Positions 1 to 8,598 of a stretch of 64,000 nucleotides of DNA are shown here, in pieces. Source of the stretch: Staphylococcus argenteus (GTDB taxonomy: Bacteria > Bacillota > Bacilli > Staphylococcales > Staphylococcaceae). The notes under the pieces were generated by a model. The model saw only the letters and a list, made by a program, of their open reading frames with translations, did not search any database and was not told the DNA's origin. Made by a program: the position numbers and the translations under genes. Positions within the stretch are counted from its first letter, which is position 1. Every line of letters starts with the position of its first letter. The stretch spans positions 1,116,001-1,180,000 of the forward strand of contig NC_016941.1 of the NCBI RefSeq assembly GCF_000236925.1, written 5' to 3'.

Positions 1-176
1 AACTGTAAACTATCTTTAGTTTTAATATAAACGATTAAAATAAGTAGTGTTAAAAGGATCATATATATTAATGATGAAGAAGACCATACAAAATCCGCGT
101 TATTAGTAGTTAGCAACGGGACAATAATTAATCCAAAATTAATCATGCACGCTATATATACAATTAAGTTATACAT
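1..176 (-). CDS. Hypothetical membrane protein, C-terminally truncated by window edge
   Basis: About 58 codons are visible, running off the left edge without a stop. The N-terminus holds two hydrophobic stretches (roughly residues 3-22 and 35-52) split by a short polar turn, so it is probably an inner-membrane protein. A purine-rich AGGTGGTG ribosome site lies about 16 bases before the chosen ATG, which is long, so the true start could be a few codons upstream. No family is recognised. It is oriented like hla but separated from it by the repeat block and a 77-residue gene. Confidence 0.5.
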   Translation of the reverse strand, partial: MYNLIVYIACMINFGLIIVPLLTTNNADFVWSSSSLIYMILLTLLILIVYIKTKDSLQ

Positions 177-216
177 AATGTTAATTTTTATTCACCACCT
201 TAGTATTATTGTTTAG

Positions 217-568
217 GAGTCTGGGACAAAAATCAATGTTCTAGGCTTACATTGTTATAATGCCAGAAATTCACAGAACGAAAATGCGCTTAGAACAAGC
301 ACTTTTCAATTCGAGTCGGGGGCCCCAACACAGAAGTTGACGGAAAGTCAGCTTACATTAATGTGCAAGTTGGGGTTGGGGCCCCAACATAGAGAATTTC
401 AAAAAGAAATTCTACAGGCAATGCAAGTTGGAGTTGGGGCCTCAACATAGAGAATTTCAAAAAGAAATTCTACAGATTTTTAATTACACATTAGCTGTGG
501 CTGATGTGTAAAACCACTACATAATAAATCATTTGTGGTTCCTTATCATTTCTGTCCCGCTCCCAATT
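217..568. repeat. STAR-type GC-rich intergenic repeat block
   Basis: A gene-free block in AT-rich sequence holds three copies of a core around GGGGCCCCAACA (near 318, 376 and 434), the hallmark of the STAR elements described in staphylococci. Its ends carry inverted copies of a second staphylococcal intergenic motif: CTGGGACAAAAAT near 222 and ATTTCTGTCCCGCTCCCA near 551. The whole unit looks like a composite non-coding repeat; function is unknown. Confidence 0.8.
365..475. repeat. Two tandem 53-bp STAR units
   Basis: Bases 365-417 and 423-475 are near-identical 53-bp units with a 5-bp spacer. Each combines the GGGGCCCCAACAT core (second copy GGGGCCTCAACAT) with the inverted repeat AGAATTTC-N5-GAAATTCT. 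Copy number at such sites typically varies between strains. Confidence 0.8.
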
Positions 569-660
569 TATTGATTTATTCGAATCTCAAATTTTGTTTG
601 TTTTACTTTGAAAACACTATATATAGTATGCTTTTTATGATTCTAGATGCTTTTTAATAT

Positions 661-894
661 TTAATTTTCGTCAACATTTGGATTAATAATAATCAATTCT
701 AAAACTTTGCGAGAAGGATCAATTGTAAATTCAGAACCGTAATTGACATGACTAACTTTTAATTTACCATCTAAATATTTGATTGCAATTGCAACATCAT
801 AATCTTCATCGATGACGAATAAACTAGTTTCATTTGTAACAACTTCATGTTTTCCTGAATATACAACATTAATTTCCCAATCTTTAAAAACCAT
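661..894 (-). CDS. Conserved hypothetical 77-residue protein
   Basis: A small soluble protein with a strong AAGGAGG site about 7 bases before the ATG, so translation is likely. It is acidic, beta-rich by composition, and has no signal peptide or membrane segment. I recognise it only as a staphylococcal hypothetical found beside hla; no domain can be named. It is monocistronic as far as can be seen, with hla further upstream on the same strand and a terminator between them. Confidence 0.7.
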   Translation of the reverse strand: MVFKDWEINVVYSGKHEVVTNETSLFVIDEDYDVAIAIKYLDGKLKVSHVNYGSEFTIDPSRKVLELIIINPNVDEN

Positions 895-1256
895 TAATCA
901 TCCTCCTTGAATATATAAAATGATTCAATTTAAGTTTAACTTATTCATACAACTTCGTACAATATCTAGATATATGATAATTGGATTTCTAGAAATTATT
1001 TTCAATTATATATACCTATTATACTTTTTATCTTCTTATTTCAGTTTTGTTTTAAAACGAATTTAAAATAATTCTGCAAATATATTAACACATAATGTGT
1101 TCAATAAGTTTTGAACAATTTCAAAACTTTTACATAAAGGGTTTGACAATATGATTTTAATTTCTTAATTTAAGTGAACTTATGTTAAAGACTTTTATTT
1201 TTAATGCTTTTAATTAGAATAGTGGTGATCAAAAACATATTTTTGTTTCATAACTT
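895..1256. other. Intergenic region between hla terminator and 77-residue gene
   Basis: About 360 AT-rich bases with no ORF carrying a ribosome site. It must hold the promoter of the minus-strand 77-residue gene, but no clear hexamer pair stands out. A plus-strand TTGACA at 1143 has only a weak TAATTT partner. Confidence 0.5.
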
Positions 1257-1293
1257 AAAAATAGCCGAAACAACTTTTTGTCGTTTCGGCTAT
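1257..1293 (-). terminator. Rho-independent terminator of hla
   Basis: Arms ATAGCCGAAAC (1261-1271) and GTTTCGGCTAT (1283-1293) form an 11-bp stem. On the minus strand it is followed by a T-run, about 45 bases past the hla stop. Confidence 0.85.
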
Positions 1294-1335
1294 TGTCAAA
1301 CTATATATATAAATGTCTATGAATTATCTAAAAAT

Positions 1336-2295
1336 TTAATTAGTCATTTCTTCTTTTTTCCAATCGATTTTATATCTTTCTGAAGAACGATCTGTCCATT
1401 TATCTTTTGTGTTTGTACCTTTCCAATTTGTTGAAGTCCAATGTAATTGGTAGTCATCACGAACACGTTCATAAACGATATCAATGTTTGTTTGTTGATT
1501 TTGTGCTTTTCTGTCCATCACAAGTACTGTAGCGAAATCTGGTGAGAAACCTGAAGATAATAGGGAACTTGCTTTGTTTGGGTCAAGGAAATTTTCAGAT
1601 GCTTTCATAGATCCATTTCTTGTTTTCATGAAAAGTTGATTTCCGTAAATTGGGTTCCAGGAATCTCTATCGTATGGTCCCCAATTTTGGTTCATCATGT
1701 TATTGAAAATAACTTTCCAACCTACTTTTTTATCAGTTGGGCTCTCTAAAATGGTTTTGAAATCAGGTTGCACATATTTTAAAGTATGACCAATTGAGAC
1801 AGTTCCACCAATTTGTCCGCCGATTTTCCCAGTATCATCAGCACTGATGCTGCCATTGAAACCATAATTTAAAGTGCTCATATATTCTTTCGTATCAATT
1901 GAATTTCTCGGATAATAATCAGAGATTTGTGCTGCTTCATTATCAGGTATTTCTAGATGTACTTTAAAAGCAGAAGGCCATGCCAGACCACTTTTATTTG
2001 AACCTTCTTCGCTATAGACTCTATATTGACCGGCAATTGTACCTTTTGTTCTAATAACCAGTAATTTTTTATTGTGATTTTTATCATCAATAAAACTATA
2101 AAATATTTTTTTGTGCAAACCATTTACTTTGTCATAAGTGACTAAATCACCTGTTTTAATTGTCGTATTGCTACCAATATCTGTTGTTCCTGGTTTAATA
2201 TTTATATCACTATCTGCTGCATGAGCGATAGGATTTAACAATATGGAAGTTACTAATAATGTTGATGTTACTAAGCTGACTGTACGTGTTTTCAT
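1336..2295 (-). CDS. hla: Alpha-haemolysin (alpha-toxin) precursor
   Basis: A secreted beta-barrel pore-forming toxin that binds host cells (ADAM10 is the known receptor), assembles as a heptamer and perforates the membrane. The start is set at the MKTR methionine: AAGG lies 9 bases upstream, whereas two earlier in-frame ATGs sit directly on the ribosome site. The 319-residue product has a 26-residue signal peptide ending AHA before ADSDINIK. His35 of the mature chain, needed for assembly, is present. From memory, differences from S. aureus Hla cluster in the signal peptide and in the glycine-rich pore stem (mature about 110-148). Known regulators are Agr/RNAIII, SaeRS, SarA and Rot. Its own terminator follows. 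Confidence 0.97.
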   Translation of the reverse strand: MKTRTVSLVTSTLLVTSILLNPIAHAADSDINIKPGTTDIGSNTTIKTGDLVTYDKVNGLHKKIFYSFIDDKNHNKKLLVIRTKGTIAGQYRVYSEEGSNKSGLAWPSAFKVHLEIPDNEAAQISDYYPRNSIDTKEYMSTLNYGFNGSISADDTGKIGGQIGGTVSIGHTLKYVQPDFKTILESPTDKKVGWKVIFNNMMNQNWGPYDRDSWNPIYGNQLFMKTRNGSMKASENFLDPNKASSLLSSGFSPDFATVLVMDRKAQNQQTNIDIVYERVRDDYQLHWTSTNWKGTNTKDKWTDRSSERYKIDWKKEEMTN

Positions 2296-3152
2296 TTTCA
2301 TCATCCTTCTATTTATTAAAACGATTCGAAGAAACAGTATTAATGATATTTTACTTGTTTTTAAGTAGCATACAGATTAATATATTAAATCGTTTGTAAT
2401 AGTTTTCTAAAATGCGTTTAATAATGTAGCAACTGTTAAGAAAAATTGAATGATGATGAGTTATAATTTTAAGAATTAGTTTTTACATTTAATTGAATAA
2501 AAGGTAGTAATAAATTTCGAGTTCAAGATAACTTGTTTGAAATTTTGTTGACACAAAGTAAAAATATGCGCATAAATCTATTAATGTTTTTTATTGAACT
2601 AAAGAAGTTACTCTTTTTTTAAATGTAATCGATTACAATTTAAAAATACAAATACTTTTAAATTAAATCAATTAAGTATATATTAAATAAAACTTAACTA
2701 TACATTAACTAGTTTCTCGCGCATGGGATTATGGAGAATTGTAATACTTTAGTGATTATGCCATACGCATTTATATTTTATAAATTTAGTTATTGAAAAT
2801 TCAAAAATAGGTAGTTGATAACTAAAGAATATTGTAAAATATTAAGTATTAAACATTGCATTTAAGGCTTAAATAATCAGTATGATTTAAAAATTAGCTA
2901 TAACATCAAAACGTGTATAACTATTCATAATTAATTCATATCCTGAAATTCTGACAGTATTAACGAATGAACAGGAAACCGTAATATTACAATTAAAGTT
3001 GTAATAGCAATGAATATATGTACTTCTTTTAAATTGAATAATATATGATTAATGATAAGCTTGATAAATTTTAGTGGAAAATGATAGGGGTGAACAGTGT
3101 TAAAAGTTATTTAATGAAAGGGTTTAAATAACGATATTTAACATTTAAAATT
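2296..3152. other. Long intergenic region upstream of hla
   Basis: About 860 very AT-rich bases without a supported ORF. It should hold the hla promoter and the long untranslated leader that RNAIII is known to bind. The only strong sequence signature I can see is the palindrome at 2624-2637. Confidence 0.6.
2624..2637. promoter_or_regulatory. Perfect 14-bp palindrome resembling a CcpA cre site
   Basis: TGTAATCGATTACA is fully self-complementary. In its flanks (AATG...CAAT) it fits the CcpA operator consensus WWTGNAARCGNWWWCAWW with one mismatch. It lies about 330 bases upstream of the hla start, where the hla promoter is expected. Binding by CcpA is inferred only. Confidence 0.4.
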
Positions 3153-3299
3153 ATGAAGATAATGTATATCATTTTAATTTTTCTTATTTGGTTGAATTTA
3201 TTTTTAGGAAATAATATTACGCATGCAGTTACAGCTTTAGTAGTAACATTGTATGTAGTAAATACAAGGAAGTGTGTGAAAGATGACAGAGTTGAATAA
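3153..3299 (+). CDS. Possible 48-residue membrane protein overlapping the HTH gene
   Basis: The ORF encodes a 48-residue protein whose first 36 residues are almost wholly hydrophobic (one or two membrane segments), followed by a charged tail. Its last 17 bases overlap the start of the downstream HTH gene in another frame, as in translationally coupled pairs. The ATG lacks a clear ribosome site, so expression is uncertain. An alternative ATG lies three codons downstream. Confidence 0.4.
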   Translation: MKIMYIILIFLIWLNLFLGNNITHAVTALVVTLYVVNTRKCVKDDRVE

Positions 3300-3483
3300 T
3301 ATTATAAATTCAATTAAAGAATTATTTGAGGTTGAATCGGGATACAAAATTTCAAAAAACTCTGGTGTCCCATACCAAACTGTACAAGACTTACGAAATG
3401 GTAAAGCAGATATAGAAGATGCCAGATTTAGAACGATTATCAAACTATATACCTATAGTGTTTCATTACAAAATCAAAAATAA
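3283..3483 (+). CDS. Small helix-turn-helix DNA-binding protein
   Basis: A 66-residue protein with a good ribosome site (AAGGAAG, 11 bases before ATG). Residues about 20-45 (SGYKISKNSGVPYQTVQDLR and following) read as a Cro/CI-type helix-turn-helix: a KISKxSGVP turn, then a recognition helix starting at YQTV. It probably regulates nearby or phage-like genes; the target is unknown. It follows a possible membrane ORF with a 17-base overlap and is followed by a large inverted repeat that may end transcription. Confidence 0.75.
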   Translation: MTELNNIINSIKELFEVESGYKISKNSGVPYQTVQDLRNGKADIEDARFRTIIKLYTYSVSLQNQK

Positions 3484-3524
3484 GTGGCTAAACTAACGAT
3501 ATATGTAATGGGTAAATAGAGGTT

Positions 3525-3578
3525 GGGAGTGGGGACAGAAATGAAATTTACACAAAATTTATTTCTGTTCCCACTCCC
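3525..3578. repeat. Inverted intergenic repeat of the GGGACAGAAAT family
   Basis: Arms GGGAGTGGGGACAGAAAT (3525-3542) and ATTTCTGTTCCCACTCCC (3561-3578) pair over 18 bases with one G-T. The same motif bounds the STAR block at 217-568. It could also terminate the HTH transcript, though no T-run follows. Confidence 0.75.
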
Positions 3579-3663
3579 ATCAATTCTATTATTTAATATT
3601 TAAAATTGTTTAAGTGACAAAAATGAATTGTCGTAGTGAAATGATAATTTAAGTTTTGAAAAG

Positions 3664-4383
3664 TTAATCAATGATTACTTCAACAATAATTTTTTGTGGA
3701 TTTTTAACATAAACATTTGCATAATCTGAGTGTAATCTTTTATTTAAATCAATTGTAAAGTTATTATCGCCACCTGTAATGGTTAATTTTCCATTATTAC
3801 GATTTTCATTATATAATATTTTGTTTTTTATCAATGATTCGCGTACACGGAAATCAAGTTCTTTTAATGTTAATACAGGTTTATTGCCACGGTAAATCAC
3901 ATGTGCACCTATTATCGTCTGTAGTTTATCTTTATATTGCACAAAGATTTTATATAGCTTATCAGAAGGGCTTGCCGCTGGTGTAACGCCACCAGTAAAT
4001 GTTTCTTGATATGACCACCAAAATTGACTTGTTTCTTTATCCTTTAATCCAAATACATCTACATAGCGATCTCTTAATTGATTGATATTACCCCAACTTT
4101 GATTTCCTTTTACTTGTATGTGTGCCGACCAAGTATATCTATTGAAGTCGACATAAATATTGCCACTTTCACTTTGTCTTAACCATTTATTTGAGAATAA
4201 TAAATATGACTGCGTATAATATTTGATTAATTCATTAACATTAGTTTCATCTTGATTAATGTTATATGCTTTAGCTTCAGAAGATAAACCACTCAATACT
4301 TTGGGGGATTGTGTTGTCGTAGTTGTTCCCAGAAGTAACAATGATGTTATTAATATTATTTTTTTCGTAATATTCTTTTTCAT
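3664..4383 (-). CDS. ssl12: Staphylococcal superantigen-like protein (SSL12-type)
   Basis: A secreted immune-evasion exoprotein of 239 residues. The start is the MKKN methionine with AAAGGAGAT just upstream; the longer ORF is not needed. A lysine-rich N-terminus and hydrophobic core give a signal peptide ending AKA near residue 39. An OB-fold region is followed by the superantigen signature K-x2-L-x4-L-D-x3-R-x2-L-x5-L-Y at residues 168-191. SSLs keep the superantigen fold but bind innate immune targets instead of MHC/TCR. The number 12 is assigned from position next to hla in the known hla-ssl12-13-14-argF order. Confidence 0.88.
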   Translation of the reverse strand: MKKNITKKIILITSLLLLGTTTTTQSPKVLSGLSSEAKAYNINQDETNVNELIKYYTQSYLLFSNKWLRQSESGNIYVDFNRYTWSAHIQVKGNQSWGNINQLRDRYVDVFGLKDKETSQFWWSYQETFTGGVTPAASPSDKLYKIFVQYKDKLQTIIGAHVIYRGNKPVLTLKELDFRVRESLIKNKILYNENRNNGKLTITGGDNNFTIDLNKRLHSDYANVYVKNPQKIIVEVIID

Positions 4384-4466
4384 TTTAAAATCTCCTTTAC
4401 GTAGGATATCAATATTGAAAAGTGGGGGAGTCAATGTGATATATGAGATTATCCGCATTGACTCCA

Positions 4467-4538
4467 TGAATGAGGTTAGCTAGATTTTTCGAGGATTACT
4501 TCAATTTTTGCGTTTCGAGGGTCTTTGACATATCTATT
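4467..4538. repeat. 72-bp block shared with ssl14 3' end (copy 1)
   Basis: This segment covers the end of ssl13 and its 3' flank. It matches 5289-5360 at 70 of 72 bases, far above the identity of the rest of the two genes. Confidence 0.8.
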
Positions 4539-5204
4539 TGCGTCAGTGGATTTTAACCTTTTACTTAAATCAATGATGTATTGATTATTGCCATCTGTAA
4601 TCTTAATCTGTCCTTTATTATATTTATCGATATATAATCTTTTGTTTTTAATTAATAATTGTCGAATGCGGAAGTCCAATTCTTTCAATGTTAATACTGG
4701 CTTATTACCTGAGTATAATGGATATCCTCCTGTAAATGTTTCTGCTGCATCTTTATATGATACGTTCAGGGTATAGTTTTTGTCGGCAGATGTAGCAGCA
4801 GGTGTAACACCCCCGGTAAATATTTCTTGAGCTAGCATATAGGAATTTTTTGTTTCTGCATCTTTTATACCGAAAATATCTACATATTTATTTCTTAACT
4901 GATTAATATTCCCCCAGCTTTCAGGACCAAAAACTTGAATATGACTAAACCATGATAACTGAAGTAACGTTGCATGAATCGTTCCATTATCCTTTTGCCA
5001 TAACCATTTATTAGAAAAGGATAAATGTTTTTGATTATAATATTTAATTAGCTCATCTACATTAGTTTCATCTTGGCTAATATAATAAGCTTTCGCTTCA
5101 GATGAAAAATTGCTTAGTGTTTTTGGAAATTGTGTTGTAGCAGTTGTTCCTAGAAGTAACAATGTAGTTGCTAAAATTATTTTTTTAGTGCATTTCTTTT
5201 TCAT
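4476..5204 (-). CDS. ssl13: Staphylococcal superantigen-like protein (SSL13-type)
   Basis: A 242-residue secreted protein. The start is the MKKK methionine, with AAAGGAGAT upstream matching its neighbours. The signal peptide ends AKA near residue 39. It has the conserved ESWGNINQLR and FTGGVTPAA segments of this SSL subgroup and the superantigen signature at 168-191. SSL13 of S. aureus has been reported to act on formyl peptide receptor 2 of neutrophils; transferring that role here is inference. Its C-terminal coding end is almost identical to that of the next gene, suggesting gene conversion. Confidence 0.88.
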   Translation of the reverse strand: MKKKCTKKIILATTLLLLGTTATTQFPKTLSNFSSEAKAYYISQDETNVDELIKYYNQKHLSFSNKWLWQKDNGTIHATLLQLSWFSHIQVFGPESWGNINQLRNKYVDIFGIKDAETKNSYMLAQEIFTGGVTPAATSADKNYTLNVSYKDAAETFTGGYPLYSGNKPVLTLKELDFRIRQLLIKNKRLYIDKYNKGQIKITDGNNQYIIDLSKRLKSTDANRYVKDPRNAKIEVILEKSS

Positions 5205-5288
5205 ATTAAAATCTCCTTTGGGTGGAATATCTGCGTTAGAAAGTGAGAGAAGTCGTTGTGGCATATGAGGTTATTTACTTTAATACCG

Positions 5289-5360
5289 TGAATGAGGTTA
5301 GTTAGATTTTTCGAGGATTACTTCAATTTTTGCGTTTCGAGGGTCTTTGACGTATCTATT
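5289..5360. repeat. 72-bp block shared with ssl13 3' end (copy 2)
   Basis: Partner of 4467-4538 with two mismatches. It covers the last coding bases of ssl14 plus its 3' flank. Confidence 0.8.
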
Positions 5361-6023
5361 AGTGTCAGTTAATTTTAATTTTTTACTTAAGTCGATAGTG
5401 TAGTTATTACCGCCACCAGTTATGTTAATTTTCCCTTTATTATATCCATCGTTATATAACTTTTTATTTTTTATTAATGTTTGGCGAACACGGAAATCAA
5501 GTTCTTTAAGTGTTAATACGGGTTTGTTACCTTGATAAACCTCATGTCCTCCAATAATTGTCTGTTTTTTATCTCTATATTCTACAAAAAGTTTGTATGG
5601 TTTATCAGAAGATGTAGCAGCTGGTGTGACACCCCCAGTGAATGTTTCGTCATAAGTTAAATAGCCCTCAACGGTTTCTTCGTCTTTTGTTCCGAAGATA
5701 TCTACATATTTATCTCTTAATTTATTAATATTTCCCCAGCTTTCAGGACCGTAAATTTGAATATGACTATACCAAACCCAAGTTTGTAGTGTTGCATGTA
5801 TTGTACCATTTGGGTTTTGCCATAACCATTTGCCTGAAAACGATAGGTGGGGCTGTGTGTAATATTTGATTAATTCATTGATATTAGTTTCATTTTCCCT
5901 AATATTATATGCTTTAGCTTCAGATGAAAAACTGATTGATGCGTTAGGAAAATGGGCGGATGTTGTTCCTAAAAGTAACAATGCTGTTGATAAGATTATT
6001 TTTTGCGTGATGTTCTTTTTCAT
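5298..6023 (-). CDS. ssl14: Staphylococcal superantigen-like protein (SSL14-type)
   Basis: A 241-residue secreted protein. The start is the MKKN methionine with AAAGGAGAT upstream. The signal peptide ends AKA near residue 38, and the superantigen signature lies at 167-190. It shares the WGNIN and FTGGVTPAATSSDK segments with its two neighbours. Each of the three genes has its own intergenic spacer and ribosome site, and each could be separately transcribed; SaeRS control is known for SSLs but no clear SaeR box was found here. Confidence 0.88.
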   Translation of the reverse strand: MKKNITQKIILSTALLLLGTTSAHFPNASISFSSEAKAYNIRENETNINELIKYYTQPHLSFSGKWLWQNPNGTIHATLQTWVWYSHIQIYGPESWGNINKLRDKYVDIFGTKDEETVEGYLTYDETFTGGVTPAATSSDKPYKLFVEYRDKKQTIIGGHEVYQGNKPVLTLKELDFRVRQTLIKNKKLYNDGYNKGKINITGGGNNYTIDLSKKLKLTDTNRYVKDPRNAKIEVILEKSN

Positions 6024-6462
6024 ATGAATATCTCCTTTGCGTGAATTACCCAAAGTATATAAAGGATTTCACTAATACGGAATTAAATAAAAGCTAAAAC
6101 TATGTTAAATAAAATTAAACAATTCAACGCTTTATTTAATTAAAACTTATCATTTTTAAATTATGAGAACTACACAAGTATTAATATAGAGAGGAGATTT
6201 ATTACGATTTATATTTTGGAAAAATCATAACTTTATGTTAAGTTGCGTTAAATTAATTATTAATTGAATTTTCTAACTACTTGAAAAATAGTTATACTAT
6301 AAACGTAATACTTATTTTAAAAATATCCTACTACTTAAATTTAATTTTAATAAAATGTTCAATGATTTATTGATAAAATATTACAATTTTTAAGAATGGG
6401 TTGAGTTGGAAATGTATACGCTTACAATTTAGGTGTAACTAAAATAAAAGGAGTTGTTATTA
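6024..6462. other. Divergent intergenic region between ssl14 and argF
   Basis: About 440 AT-rich bases serving two divergent genes. No ORF with a ribosome site was found. TATACT at 6293 is a candidate argF -10 box without a convincing -35. A cre-like site lies at 6412-6426. Confidence 0.5.
6412..6426. promoter_or_regulatory. cre-like site upstream of argF
   Basis: ATGTATACGCTTACA fits WTGNAANCGNWNNCW with one mismatch and lies 37 bases before the argF start. Carbon catabolite control of arginine genes by CcpA is known in S. aureus; binding here is inferred. Confidence 0.4.
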
Positions 6463-7464
6463 ATGAAAAATTTACGAAACAGAAGTTTTTTAACTTTATT
6501 AGACTTTTCACGACAAGAGGTAGAATTCTTATTAACGCTCTCTGAAGATTTAAAGCATGCTAAATATATCGGTACTGAAAAGCCTATGTTAAAAAATAAA
6601 AATATTGCATTAATATTTGAAAAAGATTCTACAAGAACACGTTGTGCGTTTGAAGTTGCCGCACATGATCAAGGAGCGAACGTAACATATTTAGGACCAA
6701 CAGGTTCGCAAATGGGTAAAAAAGAAACGACTAAAGATACAGCACGTGTACTTGGTGGTATGTATGACGGTATTGAATATAGAGGTTTCTCACAACGCAC
6801 TGTTGAAACATTGGCTAAATATTCTGGTGTTCCAGTTTGGAATGGATTAACTGATGAGGACCATCCAACGCAAGTGTTAGCTGATTTTTTAACTGCAAAA
6901 GAAGTTTTGAAAAAAGATTATGCAGATATAAACTTCACATATGTTGGTGATGGCCGTAATAATGTTGCGAATGCACTTATGCAAGGTGCAGCAATAATAG
7001 GAATGAACTTCCATCTAGTTTGTCCTAAAGAATTAAATCCATCTGATGCATTGTTAAATCGTTGTAAACAAATTGCTTCTGAAAACGGCGGGAATATTTT
7101 AGTCACTGACGATATCGAGCAAGGCGTAAAAGGTTCTGATGTCATATACACTGATGTTTGGGTATCTATGGGTGAACCTGAAGAAGTTTGGAAAGAAAGA
7201 CTTGAATTACTAAAACCTTATCAAGTAAATAAGGCATTAATGGATATGACAGAAAATCCAAATGTTATATTTGAACACTGTTTACCATCATTCCACAATA
7301 CTGAAACAAAAGTTGGACAACAAATTTTCGAAAAATATGGAATTCGTGAAATGGAAGTTACTGATGAAGTGTTCGAAAGTAAAGCGTCAGTTGTATTCCA
7401 AGAAGCAGAGAATAGAATGCATACAATAAAAGCAGTTATGGTTGCTACAATAGGTGAATTTTAA
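6463..7464 (+). CDS. argF: Ornithine carbamoyltransferase
   Basis: Interconverts ornithine plus carbamoyl phosphate with citrulline plus phosphate in the cytoplasm. The ATG is used because AAAGGAG sits 9 bases upstream; an in-frame TTG only 3 bases past it is too close. The 333 residues match the family. The carbamoyl-phosphate motif STRTR is at 56-60, HPTQ at 134-137, the ornithine loop SMG near 236 and HCLP at 272-275. The gene precedes carbamate kinase and a transporter but no arginine deiminase, so it may act catabolically (arcB-like) despite the usual argF name. Confidence 0.95.
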   Translation: MKNLRNRSFLTLLDFSRQEVEFLLTLSEDLKHAKYIGTEKPMLKNKNIALIFEKDSTRTRCAFEVAAHDQGANVTYLGPTGSQMGKKETTKDTARVLGGMYDGIEYRGFSQRTVETLAKYSGVPVWNGLTDEDHPTQVLADFLTAKEVLKKDYADINFTYVGDGRNNVANALMQGAAIIGMNFHLVCPKELNPSDALLNRCKQIASENGGNILVTDDIEQGVKGSDVIYTDVWVSMGEPEEVWKERLELLKPYQVNKALMDMTENPNVIFEHCLPSFHNTETKVGQQIFEKYGIREMEVTDEVFESKASVVFQEAENRMHTIKAVMVATIGEF

Positions 7465-7470
7465 AACTAA

Positions 7471-8418
<948 letters not shown>

Positions 8419-8475
8419 TAATGATAACACGTTTTCAATTTGTTATATGTATAATGCATGATTTTTATTAACAAT

Positions 8476-8526
8476 GTGCAACCCTGCGTATTTAGTTTGA
8501 TTTTTTAGGGCAGGGTGCACTTTCTT
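8476..8526 (+). terminator. Terminator after arcC
   Basis: Arms GTGCAACCCTGC and GCAGGGTGCAC with one bulge, followed by TTTCTT. Confidence 0.8.
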
Positions 8527-8598
8527 AATATAAATATTTAACGCTGGGATATTTTACACAGCATTATTGTTAGGTCATATGTCGAAGGAGATGAAACC

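Noticed and set aside
1143..1171. Plus-strand promoter TTGACA-N17-TAATTT beside the hla terminator
   Set aside because: The -10 box is weak, and no ORF or plus-strand terminator with a T-run follows, so no transcript can be supported.
2691..2711. Possible SaeR box (GTTAA direct repeat, minus strand) upstream of hla
   Set aside because: The repeats GTTAA-N6-GTTAA are one base too close for the consensus GTTAAG-N6-GTTAA, and AT-rich sequence gives such matches by chance.
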